Part shown: one piece after another, positions 12,718 through 24,831 of the stretch | Position numbering within the stretch: the stretch's first letter is position 1 | Layout of the letters: the number at the start of each line of letters is the position of its first letter | Assembly (NCBI GenBank): GCA_038363925.1 | Contig: JAQQWL010000005.1 | Location: 1,116,001-1,180,000 of the forward strand | Source of the DNA: Apiospora phragmitis | Lineage: Eukaryota; Ascomycota; Sordariomycetes; Amphisphaeriales; Apiosporaceae | Length of the DNA: 64,000 nucleotides | Reading direction: 5' to 3' | Program-made: the position numbers and the translations under genes | Notes under the pieces: model-generated | What the model saw: the letters and a program-made list of their open reading frames with translations, nothing else | Told to the model about the DNA's origin: nothing | Database searches by the model: none

Positions 12718-13594
12718 ATGCAGTTCCAAATCCTCGCCGCCACCGCCTTCTTCGCCGCCCTGGCCGCCGCCGCCCCGCAGCAGGACGGCGGCTCGGCCTC
12801 GCAGCAGCTCCTGGCGAAGCTGCCGCCTTGCGCCCTGCCCTGCCTCCAGGAGGGCTCCGCCAAGGTCGGCTGCACCGCGGGCGACTTCGCCTGCACCTGC
12901 ACCAAGCTCGACGCCTTCACCGAGGCCGCCACGCCGTGCCTCGCTCAGACTTGCAAGCCCGAGGACCTGCTCGGTATGTCTTGGTCTCCCTCTCCATCTC
13001 TCCCTCTCTCCCTCTCTCCCTCTCTCCCTCTCTCCCTCTCTCCCTCTCTCCCTCTCTCCCTCTCTCCCTCTCTCCCTCTCTCCCTCTCTCTCCCTCTCTC
13101 CCTCTCTCCCTCTCTCCCTCTCTCCCTCTCTCCCTCTCTCCCTCTCTCCCTCTCTCCCTCTCTCCCTCTCTCCCTCTCTCCCTCTCTCCCTCTCTCCCTC
13201 TCTCCCTCTCTCCCTCTCTCCCTCCTTCTTACTGCTGCCATGACCATGTCACCCTCTAATACTAATGACTGCTCTCAAAACAGCGATGCAATCCGCCGCC
13301 ACCGAGATCTGCAAGCAGGCCCTGGCCGGTGCCGGTGCTAGCGCCAGTGCCAGCGCCAGCAGCCCCACGGCCGTCAGCAGCAGCGCCGCCGCCGGCCCTT
13401 CCTCGTCCGCCGCCGCGGCCCCTTCGGCCACGACACCGGCCAAGGCTTCCGCCACGCCTTCTGCGGACGCTTCCGCTTCTGCGCCCGCCTCTGCTTCGGC
13501 CTCTGCTTCGGCCACCCCTAAGACAGGCGGTGGATCCCGCGCCGAGGCCGGCGTCGTTCTCGCTGTCGCTGCCGCCATGGCCATGGCTCTGTAA
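12718..13594 (+). CDS. CFEM-domain protein, secreted and probably GPI-anchored
   Basis: Exons 12718-12973 and 13284-13594 give 188 residues. A signal peptide ([20 protein letters not shown]) is followed by a CFEM domain with eight cysteines in the expected order: [25 protein letters not shown] and EIC, the last reached only after splicing. A Ser/Ala/Thr-rich stalk of roughly 90 residues follows, then GGGS and a hydrophobic tail ([15 protein letters not shown]), the arrangement of a GPI-anchored wall or membrane protein. CFEM proteins can bind haem, act in iron uptake or contribute to adhesion and host interaction; which applies here is unknown. The 310-bp intron is filled by a pyrimidine microsatellite. 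Open frames running through that repeat are spurious. Confidence 0.85.
12986..13230 (+). repeat. CTCTCCCT microsatellite/minisatellite inside the CFEM intron
   Basis: About 30 near-perfect copies of an 8-base unit CTCTCCCT fill most of the intron, with one phase slip (an extra TC near 13,085). All three frames read Leu-Ser-Pro repeats, so the open frames here are composition artefacts. The strand is pure pyrimidine, a type of sequence that can form triplex DNA. It also provides an unusually long polypyrimidine run, though its 3' end is some 50 bases from the acceptor at 13,283. Confidence 0.95.
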
Positions 13595-14037
13595 GCAAAG
13601 AGACCACTTGCTATTGCCGATATTGTATTGCGACACGTAGAGAAGAGGGGGGCATAAGGGATCTGGAAGAGGTGGATCCGGCTGTAAGAGTTAGGAGGAA
13701 TATGGGCGACAAAGAAAGGGGGACTTGCTTTCTGGGCTGTAGATAATTGATACATATTTTTCGAAACCTAGGTGTAGCGATCTTTGCTGCCATGGTGAAT
13801 AATATGCCTAAATTCATGTTTGATAATGCTTCGGTAATAAATTGTAACGCTCTGTTCCTCCCCAGACCTGGCTGCCAAAAAGAATCTAAGTCTATAAATA
13901 TAGGTATCGTTCTAACGCTTCCCATGCTGTTTCCAGTAAAATTCGAGCCCAACCCAAGATCGTTTACGTATGTGGTGTGGTGTTGAACCAGTTGCTCCGC
14001 TTCGTCTCAGTTTCATTCCGCATAATCGAGTGTGCGT
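13595..14037. other. Convergent 3' ends, no gene seen
   Basis: The CFEM gene (plus) and the hot-dog protein gene (minus) end facing each other across this interval. No other feature was seen. Confidence 0.5.
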
Positions 14038-15232
14038 TCAGCCCAAGGAAAAGTGACCCAGAGCCCCCTGGCCGCCTCCACAGAACGCGCTGTGCAGGTC
14101 CTCGAGCTGGGCGAAGTGCTCGGCAAAGTTGTGACCTTTGACGCGCTCCGCCTCCGTCTTGGTCCAGTCCCAGCCCGTCTCCTGTTCCTCGGTCTTGGCC
14201 TCGGCGTCCGTGTTGCCGACGACGGGCTCTGCCGGCGTGGCCATGCCGCTGCCCGCGGGGGTGGCGACCCAGCCGTCCGGCCGCTCGGGCAGCAGCCCGC
14301 TCGCGCCGATGACGATGGCCGGGTGCACCGTGAGGCGGCCGATCTTGAAGACGTACTTGCTCACCGCGCTGGCGTAGACCTTCTTCTCCCAGTCCTGCTC
14401 GCCGGCGTGCTTGCCGTCGTCGTGCGTGAGCCCGAAGTCCTCGGCGGCCCAGCTGCGCGGTCGCACCGCGCCCTTCTCGACGAAGTGCGTAACCATGTAG
14501 AGCCACTTGCGGTCCCAGCTGAGGACGCGCGTCCACATCTCGTAGCCGGCGAAGGGCCGGATCTCGCGCTTGAAGTTGCAGGCGACGGCGCCGAGCATGA
14601 CGCCGAAGCGGCCGCGCGCGGGCTGGTGGGGGTCCCGCGGGTCCATGACCAAGTGCGTGTGCTCGTTGTCGGCAAGCTGGCGGCACCCCCGCGCGAGCAG
14701 GTGCGACGCCAGGTGCGAGCGCGACACGTCGAGGTCCGCGAAGTAGGTGCTGTTGGACTTGTGCAGGTTGTAGTCGACCTCGAGCAGCGAGACGTGCGTC
14801 GAGGAGATGACGGGGTGGAAGAGCTTGTCGGGCGTGTGCGTGTGCAGCTCGCGGACGAAGATGTGCTGGATCATTGTGTTCCACACGCGGACCTATAATC
14901 ATTGGTATCGGTGTCAGCTACGCTACGGTGTATGCGCTTTCAAAGCCAGTCGGCGCGCGCGCAGGCGGCCAGAAAACAAAGCAACGGAGACGGGGATGGT
15001 CTCCAAAACGTACAGTCCATGCCAATGGCAGGCTCTTCCAGTTGATCAGCACCAGGGCCATTGCGACCAGGCGGCTGTTGCGGCCGGGTCCTGTCACGAA
15101 GCGTACGAGATAATCGACAAACGCTTGTCGGCCATTGTATGTTGCGTATGCGATGGAGGCCGTCGCGGCTGGCAGCAAGACCGGCTTCGCGATCTTGGAC
15201 AGCGGCTTCATGAACCCAAAGCTGGACGCCAT
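14038..15232 (-). CDS. THEM6-like hot-dog fold protein (thioesterase-superfamily, N-terminal membrane anchor)
   Basis: On the minus strand exon 1 runs 15232-15014 and exon 2 14892-14038, with a GTACGT donor and a TTATAG acceptor; together 357 residues. Exon 1 gives a hydrophobic N-terminus (VLLPAATASIAYATYNG) and RNSRLVAMALVLINWKSLPL. Exon 2 carries LLEVDYNLHKSNSTYFADLD, CNFKREIRPFAGYEMWTRVL, WDRKWLYMVTHFVEKG and HPAIVIGASGLLP, the pattern I associate with fungal homologues of mammalian THEM6/DSCD75 (4HBT-like hot-dog fold). The usual acyl-CoA thioesterase catalytic residues are not obvious, and the biochemical role of this group is unclear. A Gly/Pro/Thr-rich insert follows the domain. An internal frame on the opposite strand is long only because the gene is GC-rich. 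Confidence 0.75.
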
Positions 15233-18205
15233 GGCTGCGCTAGGTTGTTTTTTTCTCGTTCGGAGTAGGTGGTGGTGTCGTAACTTTCCCAGCCGTCGGT
15301 TGCTGGGTGCTGCGCTCGAAGACCGACGTGGCTCGCGCGCGTAGAAGGCCGAAGAGGAACAGGACAATGACCACGCCCCAGAGACTGACGGATCGCAGAT
15401 AACAGAGCGCCGTAGTAGCGCACTTGGTCGAAAGGGCGGAGATGGGCGACAGAGGCATGCGTTGCGGTAGGTAGATGGATATGGGTCTTCTTCAGCGGAA
15501 GATGGAAGGGGCCGTAAGACGTAAGCAGAAACCTCTCTGACAATTGATGGCAATAATCTGATCCTTCAGTTCGATTCGGCCCTCACTTATCCCCCCCCCA
15601 AGCGGTGATCCTCGGTAATCCTTGTCGTTATTTTCAGCTGACAGCAGTAAGTTACAAAATGCGCCGGGTGGGAGTTTTATTATTTTTGAAGGGCCCCGAA
15701 GGATCCATATCCCCGAGAGGCAGGTGCCGAGGCTGCGACCCAATCAGGGATTCGCGTTTTCAGCGCCTATTCTGTCACGCTAGCTGGCTGTCCGTCCCTC
15801 CAAAAAACAGTGGCCCGCCCCTGACTGCATGATTTCTCTCTACTGTACTCCGTACCCCTCCATAAATTGACTTCTGCCTGTCCAAATTGAGGACGGCGTT
15901 GCTGCTATGTAAGATATATCTTCATCCTATAGCTTAAGCACCCAGTTATGTAACTCTGTTTGCCTCTTGGATTCCCCAGATGCCAATTATGGGTAGCTCG
16001 TACTAGCAGAGGTCCAGCAAGACTCCTAGACTCCTAGACTCCCATATATCAAGCGCCCGGACCTTGCTCCGCCCGAACGCGACCTATGCGATTACGGGCG
16101 GGATCGGACGATCCCTCGCCGCCTGGGAGTGATCATCACTTACGACGTCAGCTCGGGTGCTGCTGTGGTCCGCACTGCCGAGGCCTGGGAGATATCCCCA
16201 ACGAATTACGATTCATGGAGCGTTGGACATGCGAGTAAGTAAATGTCGGGCAATTTATCTACTCTGGCACATCGGTATCTCACGACGCTCATCCATCCCC
16301 TCCGTATCGCATCCCCTTAACCCTTGGACCACTTTCAGGAACGCGACTGATCGCGCATGTTGCTACGTATATATATGTGTTGAAGCTTTTGTGAAACGCC
16401 GTCTCAGACTAGGGGAGCCTGCTACGTCTATCACCTTGTCTGTCAGCACCGAGGCCGGCTTTGCGGCAGCCAGTAAACCGAGTGAGAGACCACAACCGGC
16501 TGGCTTCAACCTTTGATGTGCCGCAAGTGCTCGCCATGGCCAAAGCCGCCATCTTAGGGCTGTCTTCGCGTCTCCTCTGTAACGGGCGGAGCGTTCGGAT
16601 TTTTCCAGGACACCACTAGAGACTGTCCCACACTGGATTGGGGACATTAGCTATCTTGCACTGCCGTCCGATGCCCATTCGAGACTTCCGGCGGCGATGG
16701 ACAAGATTCGGGCGCTGGCGCAAAGGGCCCGCAGGAGGCGACCGAAGACCCTCCCGAGTCGGCTACGAAAAGACTGGGCGATACGCTATCCGCTATTACC
16801 ATGATGGAGTGGACAGCGGTTGTCTTCCGTGCTCGAGGGAGGTTCTGCCGCGTGCTGCACGAGACGATGGCCCGTTTACAGGCGCTGACGGGGTCACAGT
16901 GATGCTTCTTTCCTACTGGTGCCAAGAGCATGACTACAAGGATCACATTCGAGACCTGCTGGGCCGCCGTACGCCAATCGGGCCGATGAGATTAATTCGA
17001 GCCATGCTGAGGAGATGTAGGTAGGTAGAGTCCTTACGGAGTATAGAGGCGACCGATACTACAGCCAAGTGACGAGGTATCAGTAAGTTGCGGGTAGGTA
17101 GGTAGAGGCTCTCGTTCGGGATGCAAGTGCCGGAGTTCTATGCTAGATTAGACGATATGCACTCAACTGGTCTCGACTGCAAGTATCAACAAATAGGAAC
17201 AGCTCTCAGGGCGGTCCTAGCTTGATCAAGATGCAGGTATGAACGCGGTCGAATGAAGGGGCTAGTCCCCCTCTGAGGTGGCCTGATTCTGAAGACGTTT
17301 CAATAGTGACGATTCTAGTTGATCCATCGACGATTCGAGAGGCTAGCTTTCGGCAGGTGGTCTTGGTATTGTGTGCCAATTGACGCCAGCACTGCCAGGC
17401 ACATACTAAGCGGGTGTTTTCGTCCGAGTATGTCTAACAAAGGCTGCCGACTAGGTATTGACTGCATCTTTTGTAAGTGCATACCCAGAGTAGGTTATAT
17501 GGTAATCAAAGAATTGCCGAGCCGACGTTTAGTGATTGCAAATGTTTACTTAATGATTGATTACGATTAGGCTGATCGGATGGGACTCTGGCTCTCCAGA
17601 TGCTGGTTTCCCAGAATGCGCCCGCGACCCAGCATGGGCTTTTTGCATTTGCGCATCTTTGCCCACTGCGCAAATTCCCATGGTGGGGGGAGGTGGCAGG
17701 CTTGGCCCTATTACAAGCGGATTTAGGCCATGTACCCCCGACACACGGCCCCCCTTTAGTGATCATATGACGCAGCTCCACGCACTTCCCTCACAAACCC
17801 ATGGCACTTCATTACTGCATCGAGATCTTAGAAGGCGATGGCAGAGCTGGTTGCATGTTGCCACCGAGGCCACACCCAACCAAATGCCCCCGAGTACCCC
17901 AGCCATGTCGGGCCTGGTATGGTTGTGCAGACTGGGGAAGGCGTTTGAGTCCAGTCCAGCCCAGTCCAATTCAATGGAAGATTCAAAATCCGCGAAATCA
18001 GAAGGTTATCCATCCTCCATGCGTCGGACCATCGGAGCCTGATCGCAAAAGCAAAACATTGAAGAAAATCCTACTCGCCTGCCCCGACTATCTGGCCTAG
18101 TCGCAAGCTGCCGCTTACCCTCACAGCCACTGGGTGGCGAAGGGTATCAAATCTGACCCCCGGCGTCCGTCGCTCTCAGTCCTGCTGCAACAACTGATCG
18201 TCGCC
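15233..18205. other. 3-kb divergent intergenic region
   Basis: It separates two divergent genes and must hold both promoters. No frame in it is convincing. Small tandem repeats are visible: GACTCCTA about three times at 16,021-16,044, GTAG-type repeats at about 17,018-17,028 and again near 17,094-17,106, and a C run at about 15,592-15,600. Confidence 0.5.
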
Positions 18206-21200
18206 ATGTCGAACCCGGCCCCCGATCCCGATGACACCGATAGCCAACCCCGTGAGCCCCAGCGCGACCGCGAGGTACAGCGGTACTACCAAGGCTGGCT
18301 GTCCGCCCAAGGCTCCTCCCTCAACGTCGCTCTCAATGTCGACAGCCTTGCCGCCGCCGATCTCCAGGGCACCGGCTACAAACCCAAGGGGTCACAAGAC
18401 AAAGCTTTGGCCGCCTTTGCCCAGCTTGCCGTCCTGCGCCTGAATGTGAGACGGGCCATGGTGTCGCTGATTGACGGTAGTAACCAGATGGTCCTGGCCG
18501 AGGCCACTCGCAGCCTCTTCGTCGAAGACAATGCCAACAACGACCTCTGGTTAGGGAGCACCATCCTGAACCGTCAGGATGCCATCTGCGAGAACACCTT
18601 GTGCAACACCTACACCGCCCACGAACCGAACGACCACAACAGTACCTATACCGCTGCAGGCTTGGTTGTCTCCGACCTAAGCCAAGATGAACGCTTCCAG
18701 ACCCGTCCATATGTCGTATCCGAGCCTGGCATTCGCTTCTTCGCTGGTGTGCCCATCCTCTCGCGCCACGGCCACAAAATTGGCACCTATACTGTGTCCG
18801 ACGAGAACCCACGCCATGGATTGACGATGGAAGAGTTTCGGTTCATGCAAGGTGTCGCGCAGGCTGTCATGGGGCATTTGGAGTGGGCAGCTGATCGCGT
18901 CGACCGCTTCAAAGGTGAAAGAATCGTCCGCGGACTCGCCACCTTCATCGAGGGCGCATCGTTGCCACAAAACGAACCCGCATCCACTGTGCAAGAGGAT
19001 CTCAGTAGCGATCACCCGCCCCTGCGCCCGCCGCAGATGAGCCTTGGACGGGGCAGGCGTCCGTTATCGCGAAATAACTCTAGTACTGCCTCAGTAAACG
19101 GATACCAATCAACGCAATCTGGATACGACACCACCGTGTCAAGAAACTCCGATCCTCAGCAACAACAGCAACATGCTCATAAGAACGGTCACTCTCCACC
19201 GCTGCCCAACCAGGTTAGACCCGATGGTATGTCGCGGATGTTCAACAGAGCCACTGAAATATTACGCCAAGCGACCTTAGCGGACGGCGTTGTCTTGTTC
19301 GATGCGACGCCCATCCATCTCAACTCGCAGCTTACTACTAGTACCCAACTGCCGGGTAGTATCGAATCTTCCGACGATGACGATGCGGCACAGCACCAAA
19401 CCACCTCAGAGTCCGAAACTCTCAGCATGGACACGGACGATGGGGAAGTGTCTCCCTCGAGTAGGCCATGCAAGATTTTAGCCTACTCGCTTGCCAGTGA
19501 AGCGGCTCGGGCGAATATCGAGAGGGGCTCAGCCATCACTCTTGCTACTCTTGAGAAATACTACAACCTCTTCCCACAAGGTAAAAGCTTCTCGTTCACC
19601 GATGAAGGGGCCGGCATCTCGTCAGAAGACGAAAGCGCCAGCGACCGTGAACGCCACGGACACCCGACGACTCCTGACTCACATAAAAGCAGCAGACGCT
19701 ACAGGAAAGCGCGCATGGACCACAAGGAATTTCTCACGAAGATTCCGGGGGCGAAAGCGGTGGTATTCGTACCTCTGTACGATCATGCCGAGGATCGGCT
19801 TGCTGGTGGTTGCTTCCTTTGGACTGCCATGTCCGGGCGCATGATGAACCTGGACGAGGACATGTCCTATCTGCGCGCTTTCGGCAGCAGCATCATCAGT
19901 GAGATTGGACGCATCAACACCCAGAAGAACGAAGCTGCGAAGACGACATTCATTGCCAGCATGAGCCACGAATTACGCAGCCCCTTACATGGCATACTCG
20001 GCGCTGCCGAGTTCCTCATCGACACCGCCATCGACTCGTACCAGTCGGGCCTCATCACTTCCATATCGACATGCGGTAAGACTTTGCTCGACACATTGAA
20101 CCACGTACTAGATTACAGCAAAATCAACAAACTTGGCCGAGTACAGATGAGAAAGCATGCAAAGCAGAACAAGCAAATCAACTTGTCATCCGACTCTTCT
20201 TTGGAGAGCCTGAACATGACAGCGGTGGTGGACCTTGCTATCCTGGTTGAGGAAGTGGTTGATGCAGTTACCGCCGGTCACACCTTCAAAAAGCTCCCTA
20301 ATCCGGGTCGAAACCAAAAGGAGTATACTGCTTCAGCCAGTCAAAGGAATGATTTGCCTGTTGGCACAGGCAGCAGCCCGTCTAGCCAGGAGGAGGTGGA
20401 ACCTGTATCGGTCTTACTGGACATCGACCCAAAGTCCTCTTGGTTGGTCCAAACTCAGCCAGGGGCCATCCGCCGCATCATCATGAATCTTCTCGGGAAC
20501 GCTTTGAAGTATACAGCTGCCGGTTTTGTGCTAGTGTCGCTACGGGGCCAGGGTAGCCCGGATGGAACCAAGACTGAGGCGGTGATTCGTGTGATTGACA
20601 CAGGGAAAGGCATGTCGGCAGAATTTCAACGCGATCGCCTGTTCATTCCATTCAGCCAAGAGGACTCCTTTCAGCCTGGTACAGGTCTTGGCCTCAGTAT
20701 TGTCAAGCAGATTGTCGACTCGCTAGGTGGTAGCATCGAGTTGAAGTCGCAACACCACACGGGGACGGAAGTCGACGTGAGGGTCAAATTCAAGCAGGCC
20801 CCGAAGGACGCCGGTAAGAAAGCCGATGCTGCGGAAGTTCATGATGTTGCAGATAAAACAAAAGAAATGAGTTTGGTACTTTTGGAGGGCGAAATGCCTG
20901 CCGAGTCCCATGCTGTTAAGTTGCAGACCAAGAAGCTAAATGAGACTTTGATCGACACGTGCACAAATTGGTTTGGGATGAAGGTCATTCCGGAAGACGA
21001 AGCGAAGCCGGAGAAAGCGGATATGTATATGTACTGCGAGCCGCCATCCCTGCAGTCATTGCAGAAGAAATTCAAGGAAGACCAGCAGACCTTGGGTAGA
21101 AACCGGGAAATACCGGTCATCATTGTTTGTTTGGATGCGCAGGAAGCCATCAAGATCGCACAAAACCAATGTAAGGCCTTGGCAGATCTCGGAAAGATTG

Positions 21201-22063
21201 TCGAGGTCATTCCTCAACCGTGAGTCTACGCTACTTTCACTTGAAGAAGAGAAGCCAGATTGGTTTGGCAGACAAGGGACTAACTTGGTTGCAGATGCGG
21301 TCCAAAGAAGCTAGCCAGGGTCTTCCAGCATTGTCTTCGGCGGTCGGAGGAGATGGCAAACACGAAGCCGCTCACAAATGGGAATACGACACCTCTCGAC
21401 GGCGGCGTACAAATGCCACTACTTCAGGTCGAATCGGAAGATGGAGAGCCAAACGGCCAAAGTGAAGGGGGTGACGATGCGAATGACAGCAATTCCGCAA
21501 CGACACAGGACAGGGACACCCTTCTCAGGCAACTTTCTCCGCCACCTCTCAACCCCGCGACGCCACTATTAGAATTGCTGAAGGGCAAAAGCCCCTCGGG
21601 CCATCCGAATGGTGAGAGTAAGGTGGAGGGCGAAATCAAAGTAGACAGTGGTAATCTCCACGTCTTGCTGGTGGACGATAACAAAATCAACCTCCAGCTG
21701 CTGGTCATGTTCATGCGCAAGTGTGGCTTCACCTACGAAGAAGCGATTAACGGCCAAGAGGCACTTGACAAGTTCAAAGACGCGTGCCTGCCGGGCCCTC
21801 GCACTACTTCGTCGGACGGGGCTAGTCAGCATTTCGATTTCGTCCTCATGGATATCAGCATGCCCGTCATGAACGGCATCGAAGCGACGCGCCGCATCCG
21901 CGATTTCGAGCGCGAGAATAATCTTCCGAGCACCAATGTCATTGCGCTGACGGGCCTCGCCAGCCGCGACGCTCAGCGCGACGCCAAGTCGGCTGGCATC
22001 GACATCTTTCTGCCGAAGCCTGTCAGGTTTGCTGAGTTGAAGAAGCTGCTGACGGCCAAGTGA
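18206..22063 (+). CDS. Soluble hybrid histidine kinase: GAF - HisKA - HATPase - REC
   Basis: Exons 18206-21219 and 21295-22063 give 1260 residues. The first ATG (tcgccATGtcg) is at 18206; the frame upstream opens only with GTG. A GAF-type sensor domain spans about residues 65-245 (FAQLAVLRLNVRRAMVSLID, IRFFAGVPI, GTYTVSDENPRHGL). A long Ser/Gln-rich linker follows. The H-box is SMSHELRSPLHGILGAAEFL with the phospho-accepting His at residue 588. The ATPase has N-box NLLGNALKYT (Asn near 765), G1 DTGKGM, F-box FIPFSQED and G2 GTGLGLSI. The intron lies between the kinase and the receiver. The receiver has HVLLVDDNKINLQL, phospho-accepting Asp near 1191 in FVLMDISMPVMNG, IALTG and the conserved Lys in LPKPV. 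There is no membrane segment or signal peptide, so it is cytosolic and should feed a phosphorelay through an HPt protein. I do not assign it to a numbered fungal kinase group. Confidence 0.9.
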
Positions 22064-22680
22064 GGGCGACGCGTGTCAACACCTGATCCGGCTATATACC
22101 CACCTATATACTTCGCAACGAACGTCCTACCGTCCCAGGATTGCGCACTGGGTGACTCGGATCTCGGCTATTATATCACGCTTCCCGAGTGTTTCCTGGC
22201 GTTCAAGGTGTGAACCCTTTAGATCAGTACTTAGACCTACACTCGTCGCCGGTTTGAGGGAGGGAGAACACTTGATTACTGGATATAAAGGCGTTTATAT
22301 GGAAAAGCGGATTATTGAAAGGCTTCCATGGTACTTAATTCCTTTAGATGTGTCGGTACGTGGAGTTGGAGTATGGAACGAAGCATGGACGGAATTATAC
22401 ACGCTTCGACTACTAATGACGGAGGAAACAGTTCTTCACCCTCGGATGCAAGTCATTACGGGTCTTTTGAGCTCACTCGATAGACGAGCCTACCTACACA
22501 CGGACGGCGCGATATGCGTCGGGCGGACGGACGACGTACTGCCTCCAAGCCAGTACCTACGATGCTGATGCGGGCGGCTTCCCTGGTGGGCCGAGAGTTG
22601 GTCGGCTCAAGACCATTTTGTGGCAAGGAACCACGGCGATCAGAGCCGAAAATCCCCCCATCCAACCCAAGCAACAATGT
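22064..22680. other. Intergenic spacer between the kinase and the RIP island
   Basis: Ordinary composition up to about 22,680, where it changes abruptly to AT-rich DNA. A 138-codon frame at 22,152-22,568 shows no family features or codon bias. Confidence 0.5.
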
Positions 22681-22692
22681 TTAGAATAAGAT

Positions 22693-22758
22693 AACGTGGT
22701 TTACTATTAAGCGGGCTACTCTTTTTAGTTTCCTGCCTACTTAAACTTTACCACGTAA
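22693..22758. repeat. Short inverted repeat at the left edge of the island
   Basis: The start reads TAACGTGGTTTACTATTAAG and the far end, read on the other strand, TTACGTGGTAAAGTTTAAG, leaving a gap of about 20 bases. It looks like two transposon ends brought together by internal deletion. The same motif family is found at 23,229 and, inverted, at 42,545-42,600. Confidence 0.55.
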
Positions 22759-23228
22759 TATCTCTATAACTATAATGCTGATTTAATTTAAAGAAGATAA
22801 AATCGTTTAAGTAATTTAAGCGACGCGAAATTTAATAAATTATTTAAGCGAACGAGCTATTATAAAAGTATACGACGTTTTTAAAGTTACTTTAAGTTAT
22901 TAAATTAATAGTTAAACTTTATAATATTAAGCTTAATACTTATAGTATAAATTTAATTCAATTATAAATAAAGTGCTTTATAATTATATAATTAATTTAA
23001 ATATTTATAGAATAATTTTTAATATTAATATTATAAAAAATATAATTAAACTTTTTATAATACTACGCGTTAACGACTATATTAATAAGTATTAAATTAA
23101 ACACTTTATTAATTATAACTCGAATTTTAAAACTTAAATAAACTATTAATATAATTATTAAAGAGCTTTTTATAAAAACTTAAATATTATTTTTAATTAA
23201 TTTATATTAATTATAAATATAAAAGTTA

Positions 23229-24335
23229 ACGTGGTTTATTATTAAGTTAATTATATTATTAAATCGGCTATTTATTTTTTAACTTATATAATTAAACTTT
23301 AATAAATAATAAAGTACCCCATTAATTTCTTACTTTTTTAATCGTTATATAATAATATATAATTAAAACTATTTAAAATCGTTTTTATTAAATACTCTTA
23401 CGTTATTTTAATAAGTGCGCGTATTATGCCTAGGCTCCCTATAGATTTTATAGCGTCGCGGGCGCGTTTTAAGCTTTTTTATACGACTATTATTCCGGCC
23501 CGATTTATTTTATAATCATTTATTAACGTCCTTTTAAAAATACAGGTCTTTTTTAGCTTATATACGAAGTGATCCTTTATCTTATAGCCGTTTCTTTTTC
23601 GTACGGCGGCGTCGGCTAAGTATTTTATTTACCTCTCGTAATACGCTTACCTTACTTTTTAAAAAAGCGAACCGGTGTATAATTTACGTTATACTTTTTA
23701 TAGTTTAATTAAGCTTAATTAAAATAAACGTTGAAAAGTTATTTTAATACCGTATAATATAGTTTTAAACGTATTCGGTTTAAGATTAAGTTTTAATCGA
23801 GTTATTTAAAGTTTTTAATTCTTAAAGGATACATAAGCCGAAAAACGTCCCCGGAAGTATTAAAGTACGTAGCTTTATATTTAATTATAAAATAATATAT
23901 TCCGGGTTATACGGAATAAGTCTTATTTTTCGAAAACCTCCCTATATATTTAAAACGGTAAAAGTCTCTTAAAACGCTTTTAAAAACGCCGGTAAAAAGT
24001 TTTCCTTTATAATATAAATAATATACGCTCGTATAGAACCCTCGATTTCTTTCTCGTATAACTTTTTTAATATAAGAAAATAGCTGAAATTAAGAGGTTA
24101 AAGCTTATATAACGAATAAGTAAGTATATAGAGTATAATAATCGAGTTCTTTTTATTATAAAGCTCGAAAGCTATCGAGTAGTGGTTTTCGTAGCCGTCT
24201 AGGACTAAGAGGCGATAACGACCCTTCGTACGAGACCTAATATATTAATTAAAATATCGAATCTAATCCTCGCCTCTTTTATTCGTGGTTTAATTATTTT
24301 TAATAATTACGATTACCTAGTCTTTTAATAATAGG
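23229..24335 (-). mobile_element. Fot1/pogo-type DNA transposon copy A, 3' half only, RIP-mutated
   Basis: The left end carries a TAACGTGGTTTATTATTAAG terminal repeat with two internal subrepeats. On the minus strand the C-terminal end of the transposase lies at about 23,410-23,470, where a zinc-knuckle-like tail reads REPRHNTRT (from C-x2-C-x4-H-N-x-R-T-C). The basic tail (RRRR/KKK) is at about 23,580-23,630. Colinear sequence in copies B and C extends to about 24,330 and then stops where TRIM-like element 1 begins, so the N-terminal half is missing here. Confidence 0.75.
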
Positions 24336-24831
24336 TGTTACAGTGCGTTTAGACTAACCACTACGCTATAAAGTAAAAGCTTCGGAAATAACTAAACGGT
24401 TATTTCTATTTAATTCTACGCCTTAGGTGCTACCCCGCGGGGGGACTAACCCGTCGGTCGTAATACTATACCCTTTTTTTAAAAGTATTCTCTTATACCT
24501 AAGGCGATAAACTCTTAATAACCGTATAATTTATTTAAGCTCGGTATAAAAAAAACCCTAAAGCTTTTATATAAAGAACTAATTCGTATAAGGCCTTGCC
24601 TGCTTATTAGCGATCTTACTTAAGTAGTTAAAAAGAGCTCCTATTCGGCAAGTGTAAGAATCGAACCTACGTCTCTTATTTAATAAGTATATCTAGTTAT
24701 TATATTATAGTGCGTTTAAACTAATTACTACGCTATTAAATAAAAACTTCGAAAATAACTAAACGGTCATTTTTGTTTAATACTACGCCTTAAGTGCTAC
24801 CCCGCGGAGAACTAACCCGCCGATCGTAATA
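24336..24831 (-). mobile_element. TRIM-like element 1 with direct terminal repeats and tRNA-like boxes
   Basis: Direct terminal repeats at 24336-24466 and 24703-24831 (about 130 bp each, RIP-diverged) enclose about 236 bp. On the minus strand each repeat should begin TGTTACGATCGG and end CTGTAACA, as shown by the unmutated remnant at 32,339. Immediately inside the 5' repeat (minus orientation) is TAATAACTAG, a possible mutated TGGTAACTAG primer-binding site. Just before the 3' repeat is a purine tract (AAAAAAAGGG, 24,471-24,480). Box A-like TAGTGGTTAGTCT lies in the repeat (24,351-24,363) and box B-like GGTTCGATTC in the interior (24,658-24,667). There is no coding capacity. A tandem tRNA-derived SINE is the main alternative reading. 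Confidence 0.7.

Noticed and set aside
12592..13341. Open frames of 140-250 codons through the CFEM locus
   Set aside because: They owe their length to the stop-free CTCTCCCT repeat. The splice model removes it and gives a complete CFEM/GPI protein.
13964..14902. Long plus- and minus-strand frames over the THEM6-like gene
   Set aside because: They are shadows of a GC-rich exon; only the frame with the hot-dog motifs joins the upstream exon correctly.
18134..18205. N-terminal extension of the hybrid kinase
   Set aside because: The extension has only a GTG start; the ATG at 18206 is in good context.
24645..24735. A tRNA gene, from GGTTCGATTC and TAGTGGTTAGTCT on the minus strand
   Set aside because: The boxes are inside a repeated element and recur in the second copy. 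No full cloverleaf with acceptor stem could be drawn.
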